This document shows positions 45,785 through 55,195 of a stretch of DNA of 64,000 nucleotides, piece after piece (positions within the stretch are counted from its first letter, which is position 1; every line of letters begins with the position of its first letter). The position numbers were made by a program, and so were the translations under genes. Source of the DNA: Candidatus Dojkabacteria bacterium (GTDB lineage Bacteria; Patescibacteria; Dojkabacteria; SC72); assembly GCA_023229785.1 (NCBI GenBank), contig JALNYV010000002.1:62001-126000 (forward strand). Direction: 5' to 3'. Under the pieces are notes generated by a model. That model worked only from the letters and a program-made list of their open reading frames with translations, was not told the origin of the DNA and did not search any database.

Positions 45785-47593
45785 CTATTTTTTAACCATT
45801 TCTAACAATTCGTTGTAAGAAATTATGTTTGTCCCAAAGGTTCGAGCCTTCTGATTCTTTGAGCTATTACCACCAGGATCATCTGTCACTAGATAACTGG
45901 TGCTTTTTGACATACTTTTAACAATTCCACCATTATCATTTATAAGAGATTCAATATCACTTCTCTTCATCTCAGATTTTCCGGTAAGAGCGAATGACAT
46001 ACCCTTAAATTTATCACTAGATGTACACTTAAAAATTAATCCAGCACCTATTAAGAACATATAGAGTAACCAATTATCATCCATACCTTCTCTAATGTTT
46101 TTAGCCAACACCTCACCAATACCATCGATCAAACATAGATCATCTTTAGAGATTTTATATAATTCTTCTAAAGTATATTTTCCCATCAAAGTTTTACTGA
46201 GAGTATTACCAACACCAGCAATACCAAAAGACATTAAAAGTTTATCTGGAGTGGTATCTAAGGTTTTCTTAATCTCATTAATAATCTGTTTAGCCCTCTT
46301 CTCACCAAAACCTTCAAGTTCAGCAATAAATCCTTCAGTTAGATCATAAAGACCGCAAATAGTATTAATACCAAGGTTCTGAAGAGTGGTGTAAGTTATT
46401 TCTTCAACTCCATGAGACAATAAGAAATGTTCAACCTTATATAGATTTTTTTCAGAACAATTTTCATTAACACAGAAGAGGTCAATACCTGTCTTTGAAT
46501 ATTCCAATATAGAATCACAATATGGGCAATGTGTAGGTAATCTAAAATATTCACCAACCTCAAAGCATTCTGTGATAAATGGAATAACATCACCACTTTT
46601 TTGAAGACCAATAACAGCACCAGGACTAATTTGATTAGCTTCAATAAATTTAGCGTTAAAACCAGTTGCTTTAGAGATTGTAGATCCTGATATGTTTACT
46701 GGCTCAATGTAGACTACAGGTGTCATTTTACCTGTCCTTCCTACACCCCAAACAACTAGCTTAACAGTTGCTTTGATAGCTTCTGCATTTACTTTGAATG
46801 CTGCAATATTCTTTGGGTAATAATCTTCACCGATAGTAGCATCATTTTCATTAGCAACAACAAGACCATCGATCTCAAAAGGATATTTAGATTTCAACTC
46901 AAGATAGATTGCTTTAAGTTCATCTTCAATATCTGGATCATTAACATGGAAAGAAAATTCGTAAGGAATTAATAGTGTTTTATATTTTTTAAGGAACTCT
47001 ATATGTCTACTGTAATAAATGAATTGGTGATTGAATACATGGTAGAATACTAAAGTTATATATTCAATATTCTCACCATCACTGCTATTAATAATACCTG
47101 ATACAGCATTTCGAGCATTCTTATAACCTAACTCTAAAGCTTTCTCGGTAGTCATCACAGCTTCACAACGAGTTTCAAGAATACCTGAATGTTCGATAAC
47201 TGGACATATCTTAGTAATCTTATCAGTTACAATCTTTCCTTTATATCCATCACCTCTGGTTGAAGCAAGAGAGCATTTTCCATCGGTGAATTTAACATAA
47301 AGAGAAACACCATCTAGTTTAACACTACAAGCTAATGATTCAATTTTCTCATCATCAATCCATTTAACAAGAGATCCATTAGCTTTCACTTTATTGAGAC
47401 TTCCAAGGATATATGGAAGATCGAAGTCTCCTTTAACATCAGGAGCACCTACAGTCTTAAAATAAGGATCATCAGTAAAGAGTATCCTAAGTGTATCCTT
47501 GATTTCATCATACTTGGAATCTGATACTAAGATTTCTCCAGTATTATAATAAACATCATCACAGTGTTTAAGAAATTCTATATCGTAAATCAT
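45785..47593 (-). CDS. ligA: NAD-dependent DNA ligase
   Basis: 602 aa. Ia domain (YYN...SDSKYDE, 15-30), adenylation motif VKLDGVS with Lys92, a four-cysteine zinc finger (CPYC...C-x4-C), helix-hairpin-helix repeats and a BRCT domain at about 525-602. Slightly shorter than bacterial LigA. Seals nicks during replication; T4 itself uses an ATP ligase, so this is a different acquisition. Start 47593. Confidence 0.92.
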   Translation of the reverse strand: MIYDIEFLKHCDDVYYNTGEILVSDSKYDEIKDTLRILFTDDPYFKTVGAPDVKGDFDLPYILGSLNKVKANGSLVKWIDDEKIESLACSVKLDGVSLYVKFTDGKCSLASTRGDGYKGKIVTDKITKICPVIEHSGILETRCEAVMTTEKALELGYKNARNAVSGIINSSDGENIEYITLVFYHVFNHQFIYYSRHIEFLKKYKTLLIPYEFSFHVNDPDIEDELKAIYLELKSKYPFEIDGLVVANENDATIGEDYYPKNIAAFKVNAEAIKATVKLVVWGVGRTGKMTPVVYIEPVNISGSTISKATGFNAKFIEANQISPGAVIGLQKSGDVIPFITECFEVGEYFRLPTHCPYCDSILEYSKTGIDLFCVNENCSEKNLYKVEHFLLSHGVEEITYTTLQNLGINTICGLYDLTEGFIAELEGFGEKRAKQIINEIKKTLDTTPDKLLMSFGIAGVGNTLSKTLMGKYTLEELYKISKDDLCLIDGIGEVLAKNIREGMDDNWLLYMFLIGAGLIFKCTSSDKFKGMSFALTGKSEMKRSDIESLINDNGGIVKSMSKSTSYLVTDDPGGNSSKNQKARTFGTNIISYNELLEMVKK

Positions 47594-47670
47594 AATCAAC
47601 CTCCATAAATTTTCTGATAAGACAATATATTCTTTAGTTTATGTCGAGTATCATGTAAAGCATCAACGTA

Positions 47671-47796
47671 TCATCGAAAATACTCTGCCTCTTCAGCATC
47701 TAAGGCTTCTCGAAATAAGGACTCATATTCTGAAATCCAACAATCAAGTTCCTCAATCAAACTCTCAATTTCATTTTTCAATTCTTTATCAATCAT
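47671..47796 (-). CDS. acidic helical peptide, 41 aa
   Basis: MIDKELKNEIE start; Glu-rich helix. ATG overlaps the upstream stop (ATGA). The 77 nt to the ligase start hold no clear gene. Function unknown. Confidence 0.6.
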   Translation of the reverse strand: MIDKELKNEIESLIEELDCWISEYESLFREALDAEEAEYFR

Positions 47797-48011
47797 CGGT
47801 TAAACCATACAATATGTGTAAATCTTTTATCAGGATTCTTTAGAAATCTGGAAGGACTTGTTTCAATATTACTCATCTTATTTTCGAAAGCATAATTTCC
47901 AAAACCATCATAATCTATAAAACCACCACATTCACATACCATTTGAAACTCTTCGATTGGCATTAAATCACCATAATTAGGAATATCTTCAAAACTTATT
48001 TTATCTTTCAT
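47793..48011 (-). CDS. hypothetical protein, 72 aa
   Basis: MKDKISFEDIPNYG start; VCECGGFIDYDG centre. GGGAGAACCAGT ribosome site. Not recognised. Confidence 0.75.
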   Translation of the reverse strand: MKDKISFEDIPNYGDLMPIEEFQMVCECGGFIDYDGFGNYAFENKMSNIETSPSRFLKNPDKRFTHIVWFNR

Positions 48012-48451
48012 ACTGGTTCTCCCATAAGTTTAATAGAATCCTTAATTAAATTACCATCAATGTAAGGAAACGCTTTCTTAACAATACCAATAAGCATGTT
48101 AGGATTCTTTACATTACTCATATCAACATTTTTCTCGATCCAATCAATGATCTGAATATCACGAATATTAATCTGATCAACAATATCTGAATTGAGAAAG
48201 AAACAAATATCATTAACAAAATAACAAGAATCTTGATATTCCTTTGAGGTATAAGCTAATTTATCTCGCATATCATTCTGTTTTCTGATGAGAGAAACAA
48301 AAATATTAATAACATCTTTATCCTCCATTACCTTCATCTTACCACGTTGAGTTTCAGCCTTTAGAAACTTTATATTATCAATGAACCTTTTAGCGTCCTT
48401 CTCTTTAATAGCCTTCTCTAAAACCTGATCAATCTTATCCTGAATACTCAT
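48008..48451 (-). CDS. GatB/YqeY-like protein, 147 aa
   Basis: Length and helical pattern (ALKEKDAKR-type start, LKAETQRG, then DVINIFVSLIRKQ and a C-terminal GIVKKAFP) resemble YqeY, a tRNA-amidotransferase-associated domain found with GatB. Assignment by pattern only. AGGTGAATTT ribosome site. Confidence 0.55.
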   Translation of the reverse strand: MSIQDKIDQVLEKAIKEKDAKRFIDNIKFLKAETQRGKMKVMEDKDVINIFVSLIRKQNDMRDKLAYTSKEYQDSCYFVNDICFFLNSDIVDQINIRDIQIIDWIEKNVDMSNVKNPNMLIGIVKKAFPYIDGNLIKDSIKLMGEPV

Positions 48452-48684
48452 AAATTCACCTCATAGCCTTTCATTATTAATTCTTCTTCTATACGTTTAC
48501 AAAGTTTCTCTGAAACTAAAGTTATAGGTAATAAGTCTCCAACAGTACCTTTACCAGTATCAGTACGAACCCATAAATCCTTTTGAAGTGTCACTCTCAA
48601 ATTACCAAACCAAAACTGACATAAATTACCAAAAGGAATATATCCCCATACATATAACCACAAAAATAATAACTTCTTCTTCAC
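48448..48684 (-). CDS. small membrane-anchored protein, 78 aa
   Basis: GTG start with a strong GGAGGTTAT site. N-terminal hydrophobic segment (4-20) then a soluble domain. First gene after the promoter at 48728-48756. Not recognised. Confidence 0.7.
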   Translation of the reverse strand: MKKKLLFLWLYVWGYIPFGNLCQFWFGNLRVTLQKDLWVRTDTGKGTVGDLLPITLVSEKLCKRIEEELIMKGYEVNL

Positions 48685-48701
48685 ATAACCTCCAAATATA
48701 A

Positions 48702-48729
48702 ATACCCCAAACTCTTCAGTATGAGGTAT
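48702..48729 (-). terminator. hairpin nested against next promoter
   Basis: Reverse-strand stem ATACCTCA/TGGGGTAT (one G-T pair) followed by TTTATATTT. Sits after the GIY-YIG-like gene and overlaps the -10 of the promoter at 48728-48756; third case of this arrangement. Confidence 0.55.
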
Positions 48730-48756
48730 CTTAGACTATCTTGAGTTGTCTGTCAA
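48728..48756 (-). promoter_or_regulatory. sigma-70-like promoter
   Basis: -35 TTGACA (48751-48756), 17-nt spacer, -10 TAAGAT (48728-48733). Reads into 48684 and likely through the YqeY-like and ligase genes. Confidence 0.65.
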
Positions 48757-49205
48757 GGATTTTTTGTTATTTTAATGTATTTCGCATTACCTTTAAAGCT
48801 GCACCATCGATTATAATAATCATCCGATAATAAAGATCCTGAGTTAAATATATGAAATGTTTCAAGATAATTGAGATCACTCTTATTATCACATAAATGA
48901 AGAATAACCCTATCAAAACTATCCCTACCAAGCCTTTTAACATCCTCATTTAATTCAATATTTGAGCCATAGTAAGTCATCCAAGTCGATTCAACTCTGG
49001 ATTTTATTTTTTTACCATTATTAATTTTAGTTTTAGCTTTAGTAAATAATTTACGACCCAAGTATTTACGACCATTGGTTTTATTAGTTATCTCATAAAT
49101 AAAACCAATGGATTTTCCTATCAGATTCTCGGTAAATATTTCACCTTGATACTGCCAAGCATACCTTAATTCTTCTAACTCTCTATCAATCTCCACCATC
49201 CTCAT
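48753..49205 (-). CDS. GIY-YIG-like endonuclease
   Basis: 150 aa. GFIYEITNKTNGRKYLGRK (about 29-47) is a GIY-YIG-type core with variant motifs, then WMTYYGSN and a later ETFHIF: the pattern of SegE-like putative nucleases of myophages. Start 49205 (after GAGGAAG) or 49199. Could be a homing or a DNA-degrading nuclease. Confidence 0.75.
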   Translation of the reverse strand: MRMVEIDRELEELRYAWQYQGEIFTENLIGKSIGFIYEITNKTNGRKYLGRKLFTKAKTKINNGKKIKSRVESTWMTYYGSNIELNEDVKRLGRDSFDRVILHLCDNKSDLNYLETFHIFNSGSLLSDDYYNRWCSFKGNAKYIKITKNP

Positions 49206-49368
49206 CTTCCTCTTCATAATAATTGTCAGAGTCTTCATCGATCTCTTCTTTTATTATGTAGGCAGCACAAATGGAGCAATATTGTGGGGAATCCTCTACG
49301 GTTTCTTCATCATAAATTATCGTGTACTCACTTTCACACTCATAGCATTTATAGTGTATCTTAGCCAT
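49186..49368 (-). CDS. zinc-ribbon protein with acidic tail, 60 aa
   Basis: CYEC near 9-12 and CSIC near 30-33 form a zinc ribbon; last 18 residues almost only Asp/Glu/Tyr. Start 49368 (GAGAGTAAA). Overlaps the GIY-YIG-like gene by 20 nt. Confidence 0.75.
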   Translation of the reverse strand: MAKIHYKCYECESEYTIIYDEETVEDSPQYCSICAAYIIKEEIDEDSDNYYEEEDEDGGD

Positions 49369-49369
49369 T

Positions 49370-50062
49370 TTACTCTCGAAAATGTTCTGGACACCAGTTA
49401 GCAGGTATATGTCCATTAGCAATTATTATATCTCTATATATCTCTTTTTCTTTAACAAACTTCTCATGTACCAAACTCCCTAAAGTCTTACAAGTAACCC
49501 CATAAGGACTATGATAAAACACATCTTGAACTAAAAGAATTTGTCTTCTTAACCATAAACAATGATCAAATATCCAGTTATCACCAAAAAATAATTCTAA
49601 ACCTGAGTCTATAGGAATCCAGTTGTCACGATGCATAAAGAAACACATAAAGCAACCAAAGGTATTATCTCCTGGTTGAAATTCTTTTAATCTTATCATA
49701 CCATCAACAAAGTGATTAGTGACAGGATTAACTGATAATCCTATAAGACCGAATTGTGGTGTGATATAATTATATACTCTATTAAATATTCGGGTATCAA
49801 TAATCATGTCATCATTCATAACACAGATCTTATCAAATTGGGCTTTATTGACTCCCAAATCCCAAGCAGGATTTACAAATATATTTTTACCCAGTGAATG
49901 GATTTTAACTTTACTATTTTCGAGTAAACGTGATACTGGCTTTTCTTTTTCGTTGTTATCAATGATTATAATTTCCCCTACAAGTGGATGATCAATCAAG
50001 TCACTAAGATAATTAATGAATGGTTGAAATTTCCACATTGTAGGGATAATTACACTAATCAT
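49370..50062 (-). CDS. family 2 glycosyltransferase-like protein
   Basis: 230 aa. MISVIIPTMWKF start and IIIIDNNEKEK, VNPAWDLGV, CVMNDDMII (DxD-like) match GT-A glycosyltransferases. Acceptor unknown; may decorate DNA, virion or host glycans. Start 50062 after GCGAGATCGT, overlapping the NrdJ stop. Confidence 0.8.
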   Translation of the reverse strand: MISVIIPTMWKFQPFINYLSDLIDHPLVGEIIIIDNNEKEKPVSRLLENSKVKIHSLGKNIFVNPAWDLGVNKAQFDKICVMNDDMIIDTRIFNRVYNYITPQFGLIGLSVNPVTNHFVDGMIRLKEFQPGDNTFGCFMCFFMHRDNWIPIDSGLELFFGDNWIFDHCLWLRRQILLVQDVFYHSPYGVTCKTLGSLVHEKFVKEKEIYRDIIIANGHIPANWCPEHFRE

Positions 50063-51912
50063 ACGATCTCGCAGCTTCCACCAGAACACGCAACTTGTTC
50101 TTTTAGACTTGTGTTATCTTCAACTTCTTTCACTTGAGTGAGATCGATATCTTTAATATACTTCATCATATTTTCATACTCTTCCTTAGTGCAATCTGTA
50201 AAAGGAGTTTGTCTATAAGACCCCCCATCAAAGTTAAGAACAGACATTCCAGTATAACTGTCTCGATTCTCCCACATCCAGTTTCCAATAAGTTCCCAAT
50301 CTTCATCCTTGAGAGAAATGGTACAAGACACATTATGAAAGTTCTTACCCTCTTTATGTCCTGCACGAACCCATTCTAAATTGAATTTTTTAACCCTCTC
50401 ACATAAATCTAAGGCACTCTCAGTTCTCAAAATGGCACCTTCAGGAGCTTTTTGAGGAATGCATATAACTGCCTCTAGGTGTGGTTTGAAAATACAATCC
50501 TCAACCAATTCTGGAAGGTTTTCGATCATATAATTATAAAGCGCCCCGTTCTTTCCAATTCTCATACGTCTAACATAATAATCGTTATGCCAAGCATGAA
50601 TACCTGAAGCAGACCCAACAACACAACTAGAGGTTCCTGAAGGCTTTACTGTGCATGTTCTAGGTGCTACACTGATACCTAATTTTGCTGCATATTCTTC
50701 GTTAGTTGACATTACGATTTGAGCTGCTTCTTCTAAATTTAATCCAAGAACAGCACCAGACCCTATACCTGTCATGGATACACCAATTAATGCTTCTTTT
50801 TCTGTTGCTTCCTTCCATTCTGGCCTTAAATAATGAAAGTCTGTGTATGTAGCTTGAAGAGTTCCGATAATTGATGCTGCTCTGGCTCTAGCATTTAACT
50901 CTTCTTGAGTATGAATATCTGATGCATTGATTTCATTAAGATTACAGAATTGATGTGGATTCAATGAAATTTCTACACAAGGATTACAAAATACATCATA
51001 ATCATCAGTCCAAAAGAATCCTGGTTCACCTGCACCCGATGCTTTAACGATATTCCAAAGGTGTTTAAATTGTTCCTCTGAGACTTCTCCACGCTTTAAT
51101 ATAACGCTATTATTAGCCCTACCTCTTTGGGGATTGAGTTCATACCAAGTGCCAGACTTACATGAAAGCATATCCATATCATCCATATCAAACCCACATA
51201 TCATTGCAGCTCTACGGATACCACCAGCGAGTACAGCATCAGCAATATAACAGCAGATATCATGGACTTCTAACGTATTTAATTTACGTCCAATAGAATC
51301 AGTAAGGATTGATCTAATTCTTTCTAAACAAATACGAAGAGGATCAGGTCCAGGAGCTTTACCACCGGATGTGACTAATCTGGCTCCTTTAGGTCTAATA
51401 TCTCTAAAGTCGAATAGTGGCTCTGATTTTCCTTTAGTGTATGCTTTAATTAATACTTTTATTGAATCAGACCAGCCTTCAATTGAGTCCCCGATAAGGA
51501 ATCTACGCTGTTTATTCTTTGGTCCTTGGATAATGGGTAACTTTTTAACGTGTCTCTTTTGAACACTATAACCAACACCAGTACCACCAAGGAGAAGAAA
51601 CATCAACTCAGCGAATGCGAAAGGATGATCCATTGGCATATAGGCACAATTGAAAATCCTTGAGTTAGAAATCTCGATTGGTACACCAGCAAATTGCATA
51701 GAACGCATTGAAGGGAGGACTTTCTTAGTCAAAACAAAGTCTTCATAAATCTTAATGATATCTTCTTTCAAAGCTGGAAATTTCTTGACGTGCATATTCA
51801 AATTACGATGACACAACTCAGTCCATGTTTCACGTCTCCCTAAAGCTGGTACAAATTTTGCATATTTATTAAAAACTACTACATCACTTAAAATTCTTTG
51901 AGATTTATCCAT
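50059..51912 (-). CDS. nrdJ: adenosylcobalamin-dependent ribonucleotide reductase (class II)
   Basis: 617 aa. GGTGVGYSV near 110, CNPCVEISL (radical-site cysteine loop), CTVKPSGTSS and a C-terminal redox pair CSGGSC (last 10 residues) match monomeric class II reductases (NrdJ/RTPR). Makes deoxynucleotides with B12 from the host, oxygen-independently. Next to thyX and primase. AAGGAAAGCGTTT ribosome site. Confidence 0.92.
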   Translation of the reverse strand: MDKSQRILSDVVVFNKYAKFVPALGRRETWTELCHRNLNMHVKKFPALKEDIIKIYEDFVLTKKVLPSMRSMQFAGVPIEISNSRIFNCAYMPMDHPFAFAELMFLLLGGTGVGYSVQKRHVKKLPIIQGPKNKQRRFLIGDSIEGWSDSIKVLIKAYTKGKSEPLFDFRDIRPKGARLVTSGGKAPGPDPLRICLERIRSILTDSIGRKLNTLEVHDICCYIADAVLAGGIRRAAMICGFDMDDMDMLSCKSGTWYELNPQRGRANNSVILKRGEVSEEQFKHLWNIVKASGAGEPGFFWTDDYDVFCNPCVEISLNPHQFCNLNEINASDIHTQEELNARARAASIIGTLQATYTDFHYLRPEWKEATEKEALIGVSMTGIGSGAVLGLNLEEAAQIVMSTNEEYAAKLGISVAPRTCTVKPSGTSSCVVGSASGIHAWHNDYYVRRMRIGKNGALYNYMIENLPELVEDCIFKPHLEAVICIPQKAPEGAILRTESALDLCERVKKFNLEWVRAGHKEGKNFHNVSCTISLKDEDWELIGNWMWENRDSYTGMSVLNFDGGSYRQTPFTDCTKEEYENMMKYIKDIDLTQVKEVEDNTSLKEQVACSGGSCEIV

Positions 51913-51927
51913 AAACGCTTTCCTTAG

Positions 51928-52641
51928 TTAATTATTATTTACAAATTCATACATCATTGGGAATATATATGATATCTCTTTTGCACATCCCAAAGCTATA
52001 TCTATGTGTTCATTTTGAGTTCCATTCTTACTTCTAAGATCTATGTAATGTACCCACGACCTTAGCGAGCCATTCATGTACATTCTTGATTGTGTACATC
52101 CCTCTGGTAATACACATCGAGCTTGTTCTTTAGCTATACCATTACTTACAGCCCACTCATAGATTTCTTTAGCGTCTCTAATGATCTTTGATTGCTTTTC
52201 CACCCAAAGATCAGATAACTCTCTCTGTTCTGGATCATTTAAATCAAGGACTAAACTATTCTGACGATTCTTAGAGTCTTGTAAACGGCATTCTCGCACT
52301 TCAAACTTCATATCCTTAGTTGGATCAGCATACCTTTGTGAAAACTCCTGAAAAGCAAAACTGCGGTGTCTTAATATCTGTCTACCAATATCTCTAGTTG
52401 TCTCAATCTCCAGACATGCACTGACCATTTCTAAAGGACTCCAGTGTTTATTTTTCACTAGATATCGGATTAGCTTACCGGCAGTCTCAGAGTTATACTG
52501 ATTGTTAGGATTAGATACACGAGCACAAAATGCAATTAAATCTTGTACATTTTTTAACTGTTTCTTTGTTAATTTTGTGTCTATAGTATCATCACTACAA
52601 ACTGGTGGGACTTGCGAATAACTCAATAACCTTACATTCAT
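51928..52641 (-). CDS. thyX: FAD-dependent thymidylate synthase
   Basis: 237 aa. RHRSFAFQEFSQRY at 91-104 is the ThyX RHRxxxxxExSxRY signature. Converts dUMP to dTMP using FAD and methylene-folate. Paired with NrdJ and followed by primase, a usual phage nucleotide block. GGAGATTTAT ribosome site. Confidence 0.93.
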   Translation of the reverse strand: MNVRLLSYSQVPPVCSDDTIDTKLTKKQLKNVQDLIAFCARVSNPNNQYNSETAGKLIRYLVKNKHWSPLEMVSACLEIETTRDIGRQILRHRSFAFQEFSQRYADPTKDMKFEVRECRLQDSKNRQNSLVLDLNDPEQRELSDLWVEKQSKIIRDAKEIYEWAVSNGIAKEQARCVLPEGCTQSRMYMNGSLRSWVHYIDLRSKNGTQNEHIDIALGCAKEISYIFPMMYEFVNNN

Positions 52642-52651
52642 ATAAATCTCC

Positions 52652-53680
52652 TTATACTTTCTTCCACATGTTTAATTTTAAATTTGCTTCAATATCTGAA
52701 AATGTGTTTGTAACTATAACATTCTCTATATATTCTTGAGATTTTCCATTAACGATCATATCATTTATATCTTTTTCTACTATATTACTTGGCCAAATAA
52801 CAATCTTAAATTTTTTATCTATAGCTTTCTTCATGAGTTTTACTATTTCAACATTTCTATTCTCATTATCAAAGATTAATACAGCACTCTTGAATTTACT
52901 ACCGGTCACCAATAAATTTGAGTCACCAGAAGCAACACAATTATCCACAAATAAACTATCTAATGGACCTTCAACGACTCTTACGGGAATATCTAAAGAC
53001 ACTCTATCCATACCATATACTGGCTTCTTATCTACTGGATTCTTATTTATTGTCACATATCTTACCACATTCTTTCCTTTCTCTAAGGATCTTCCAGATA
53101 GTGCAATCAATTCATTATATTCATTGAAGTAAGGTATTACTAATCGAGTGTCATCTCTAATTTTCTCAACACCATGATTAGGAAATACCTCATCAGCTAA
53201 CTGTTTATAGTGATCAGTATAGTACAGTATATTATAAAACTTCTCTGGTATATTTCTTTTCTTGATATATTTAAGACATGAATGTGTTAAAGGAAGATCA
53301 TTAATCAATTTAGCATTCAACATATAACTTGGTTGATCAATCTTACCGAACTTTGGTATAGGAATATTGAATACTGGTGTCTTGGTTTTTCTTTTTCCAG
53401 TTTCTCCTTCCTTATATTTTTCTAATATATATTCTTGATATAATGAAGGATCAACGTGTTCAACAAGCCCACCTACGTTAGTCCCATAAGAACAGTTATA
53501 ACATTTATAAAAGTAACCATTATTCTTTCTATAGATAAAACCACGAGCTTTACTTTTATTTTTTTGAGAATCGCCACAGAAGGGACAACTGAAATTGAAT
53601 AGATCATCTTTCTTCTGCTTAAAATTACGAAGACGAGATGATATAAGACGTAAAAATGTTAGATCAATGTAAATACTCAT
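52652..53680 (-). CDS. DNA primase (T4 gp61-like)
   Basis: 342 aa. Zinc finger CPFCGDSQKNKSKARGF...CYNC (Cys32, 35, 60, 63) and a TOPRIM VVEGPLDSLF match T4 gp61 primase. Synthesises RNA primers for lagging-strand DNA with the gp41-type helicase. The frame opens at 53710, inside the terminator hairpin; GGAGTTTTT places the start at 53680. Confidence 0.88.
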   Translation of the reverse strand: MSIYIDLTFLRLISSRLRNFKQKKDDLFNFSCPFCGDSQKNKSKARGFIYRKNNGYFYKCYNCSYGTNVGGLVEHVDPSLYQEYILEKYKEGETGKRKTKTPVFNIPIPKFGKIDQPSYMLNAKLINDLPLTHSCLKYIKKRNIPEKFYNILYYTDHYKQLADEVFPNHGVEKIRDDTRLVIPYFNEYNELIALSGRSLEKGKNVVRYVTINKNPVDKKPVYGMDRVSLDIPVRVVEGPLDSLFVDNCVASGDSNLLVTGSKFKSAVLIFDNENRNVEIVKLMKKAIDKKFKIVIWPSNIVEKDINDMIVNGKSQEYIENVIVTNTFSDIEANLKLNMWKKV

Positions 53681-53701
53681 AATAAAAACTCCATTAAAAA
53701 T

Positions 53702-53729
53702 AAAGCTCACTATATGTATAGTGAGCTTT
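53702..53729. terminator. terminator hairpin between lysis and primase genes
   Basis: 12-bp perfect stem (AAAGCTCACTAT/ATAGTGAGCTTT). On the reverse strand followed by ATTTTTAATGG. Separates the late lysis transcript from the primase/NrdJ block. Confidence 0.75.
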
Positions 53730-53735
53730 TCAAAA

Positions 53736-54236
53736 TTACTTAAATATTTCTAAAAATTTAATAATAACATTAAAATTACCTAAAATCCAACCTAGTAACA
53801 CGCCAGCACCAATAACCATCCATTTATACTTTTCAAGACTAGATGATAATGAGTCTGCTATAGTTAAATTTTTTTTTTCTGGTAAAGATTGGTTCTGGGT
53901 TATTATATCAGATCGCAATCCATCTATCTTTTCAGAAATACTATGTTCTAAGTGGATCATTCGTTCATGCATCTCTCTATTGACAGCAGTAATCCTTAAA
54001 TGCAATTCTTTAATGTCGTCTTTTAGTTCCATTTCTGACTTTTCATGTTGTTCATGCTTTTGTTCGTGAATAGTAATCATTTTAAGAAGATTAGTATTTA
54101 TCTCTTGTAATTTCTCAATTGAATCAGAGACTCTTACAGAAACCTTCTCACATTGTCTATCGGCTAATATTATATCTTTTTCCAATAAACCTACTTGTAA
54201 TTTTAAATTATTTATATCATCAATCGTTTCGCCCAT
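53736..54236 (-). CDS. coiled-coil tail-anchored membrane protein, 166 aa
   Basis: Long heptad-like helix (residues 8-115, rich in E, K, I, L, H), then a single C-terminal membrane span (143-163). Last gene of the lysis cluster; function unknown. Confidence 0.8.
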   Translation of the reverse strand: MGETIDDINNLKLQVGLLEKDIILADRQCEKVSVRVSDSIEKLQEINTNLLKMITIHEQKHEQHEKSEMELKDDIKELHLRITAVNREMHERMIHLEHSISEKIDGLRSDIITQNQSLPEKKNLTIADSLSSSLEKYKWMVIGAGVLLGWILGNFNVIIKFLEIFK

Positions 54237-54248
54237 CTTAGTTCCTTA

Positions 54249-54587
54249 TTATAATTCTTCGTCAGTTCCCTGTTTAGGAACTTTCTTTCCTCTTCCCCTA
54301 TCATTATAATAAGTTTCATCATCTTCAGAATGATAATGTGCTCCAACAATCTTCTCCTTACCCCTAGACCATGCAGCTATACCTAAAACTGCACCCATAG
54401 CTAAATGAAAAAGTCCACCACCTTGTAATGTTAGAGGCAACCAAGCAGTAGTTACTACACCACTAAAGAATGCCTGTAATAACGACCAAAGAACTGGAAA
54501 AACAATAAAGTCAATAACACACACAATTAGATACATCCAGGCCATAGCAGGTCGCCATTTCCTGTTCATCCAATCTTCTTTAGTCAT
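54249..54587 (-). CDS. 3-TM holin (GTA-holin type)
   Basis: 112 aa. NRKWRPAMAWMYL start, three hydrophobic segments (about 16-40, 45-60, 62-78) and a charged tail, as in the 3TM holin family PF11351. Permeabilises the inner membrane to release the endolysin encoded next. Confidence 0.82.
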   Translation of the reverse strand: MTKEDWMNRKWRPAMAWMYLIVCVIDFIVFPVLWSLLQAFFSGVVTTAWLPLTLQGGGLFHLAMGAVLGIAAWSRGKEKIVGAHYHSEDDETYYNDRGRGKKVPKQGTDEEL

Positions 54588-55195
54588 TATCCAATAATTC
54601 CAAGAATCCTTTCATATTTCTCGATACGATCATCAAGACCAATATAACCACCATTTATAGCTTTTGTCAATCCCCTCATATCACCACGGTCAGAGAATCG
54701 ATTAAGGTTGTTCTTTTCCCAGTACCAACATGCTGAGATTATAGCCCCATCGAATGTTTCAAGGTAAGAAGAAACATCATCTAAATCCATTTCAAGATAA
54801 TCAGCTAATTCTTGATAGTTATTTTTACCTGTAATTTGGATAACACCTCGACCTTTATACTTCCAACCATCATTAGAGCCTTCAGAACCGTTACCCATAC
54901 GATTCCCATACACTCGACTAGCGATAGCTTCTTGATTATGAGCATATTTCTTAGCAATATCATCTGTCAAGAAATATTTAGGAAAGACTTTACGAAGACT
55001 TTCCCATTTATAGTTTAAGTTTTCTGTCAATCTCGTAAATTCTGTACTCTCATGAGAACATTGAGCTAAAAATGCAGCTATTCTCTCAGAGGTATCTATA
55101 CTAAACTCTGGAAGATTATCTGCAATAGCCTGATACCACTCTTCAATAGATTTATTATTAGGTAAAACTCTCTGTAATTGTTCTAATGTTATCAT
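54587..55195 (-). CDS. endolysin, glycoside hydrolase family 19
   Basis: 202 aa. GH19 chitinase/lysozyme fold: CSHESTEF (catalytic Glu49), KWESLRKVFP, YGNRMGNGSEG, YKGRGVIQITGKNNY. Cleaves peptidoglycan glycan strands. No signal peptide, so it depends on the holin. Overlaps the o-spanin start by ATGA. Confidence 0.92.
   Translation of the reverse strand: MITLEQLQRVLPNNKSIEEWYQAIADNLPEFSIDTSERIAAFLAQCSHESTEFTRLTENLNYKWESLRKVFPKYFLTDDIAKKYAHNQEAIASRVYGNRMGNGSEGSNDGWKYKGRGVIQITGKNNYQELADYLEMDLDDVSSYLETFDGAIISACWYWEKNNLNRFSDRGDMRGLTKAINGGYIGLDDRIEKYERILGIIG

Noticed and set aside
48695..48704. TATAAATA on + strand
   Set aside because: No rightward gene follows; it lies in the leader of a leftward gene. 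Similar + strand matches near 11265 and 14416 lie inside leftward genes.
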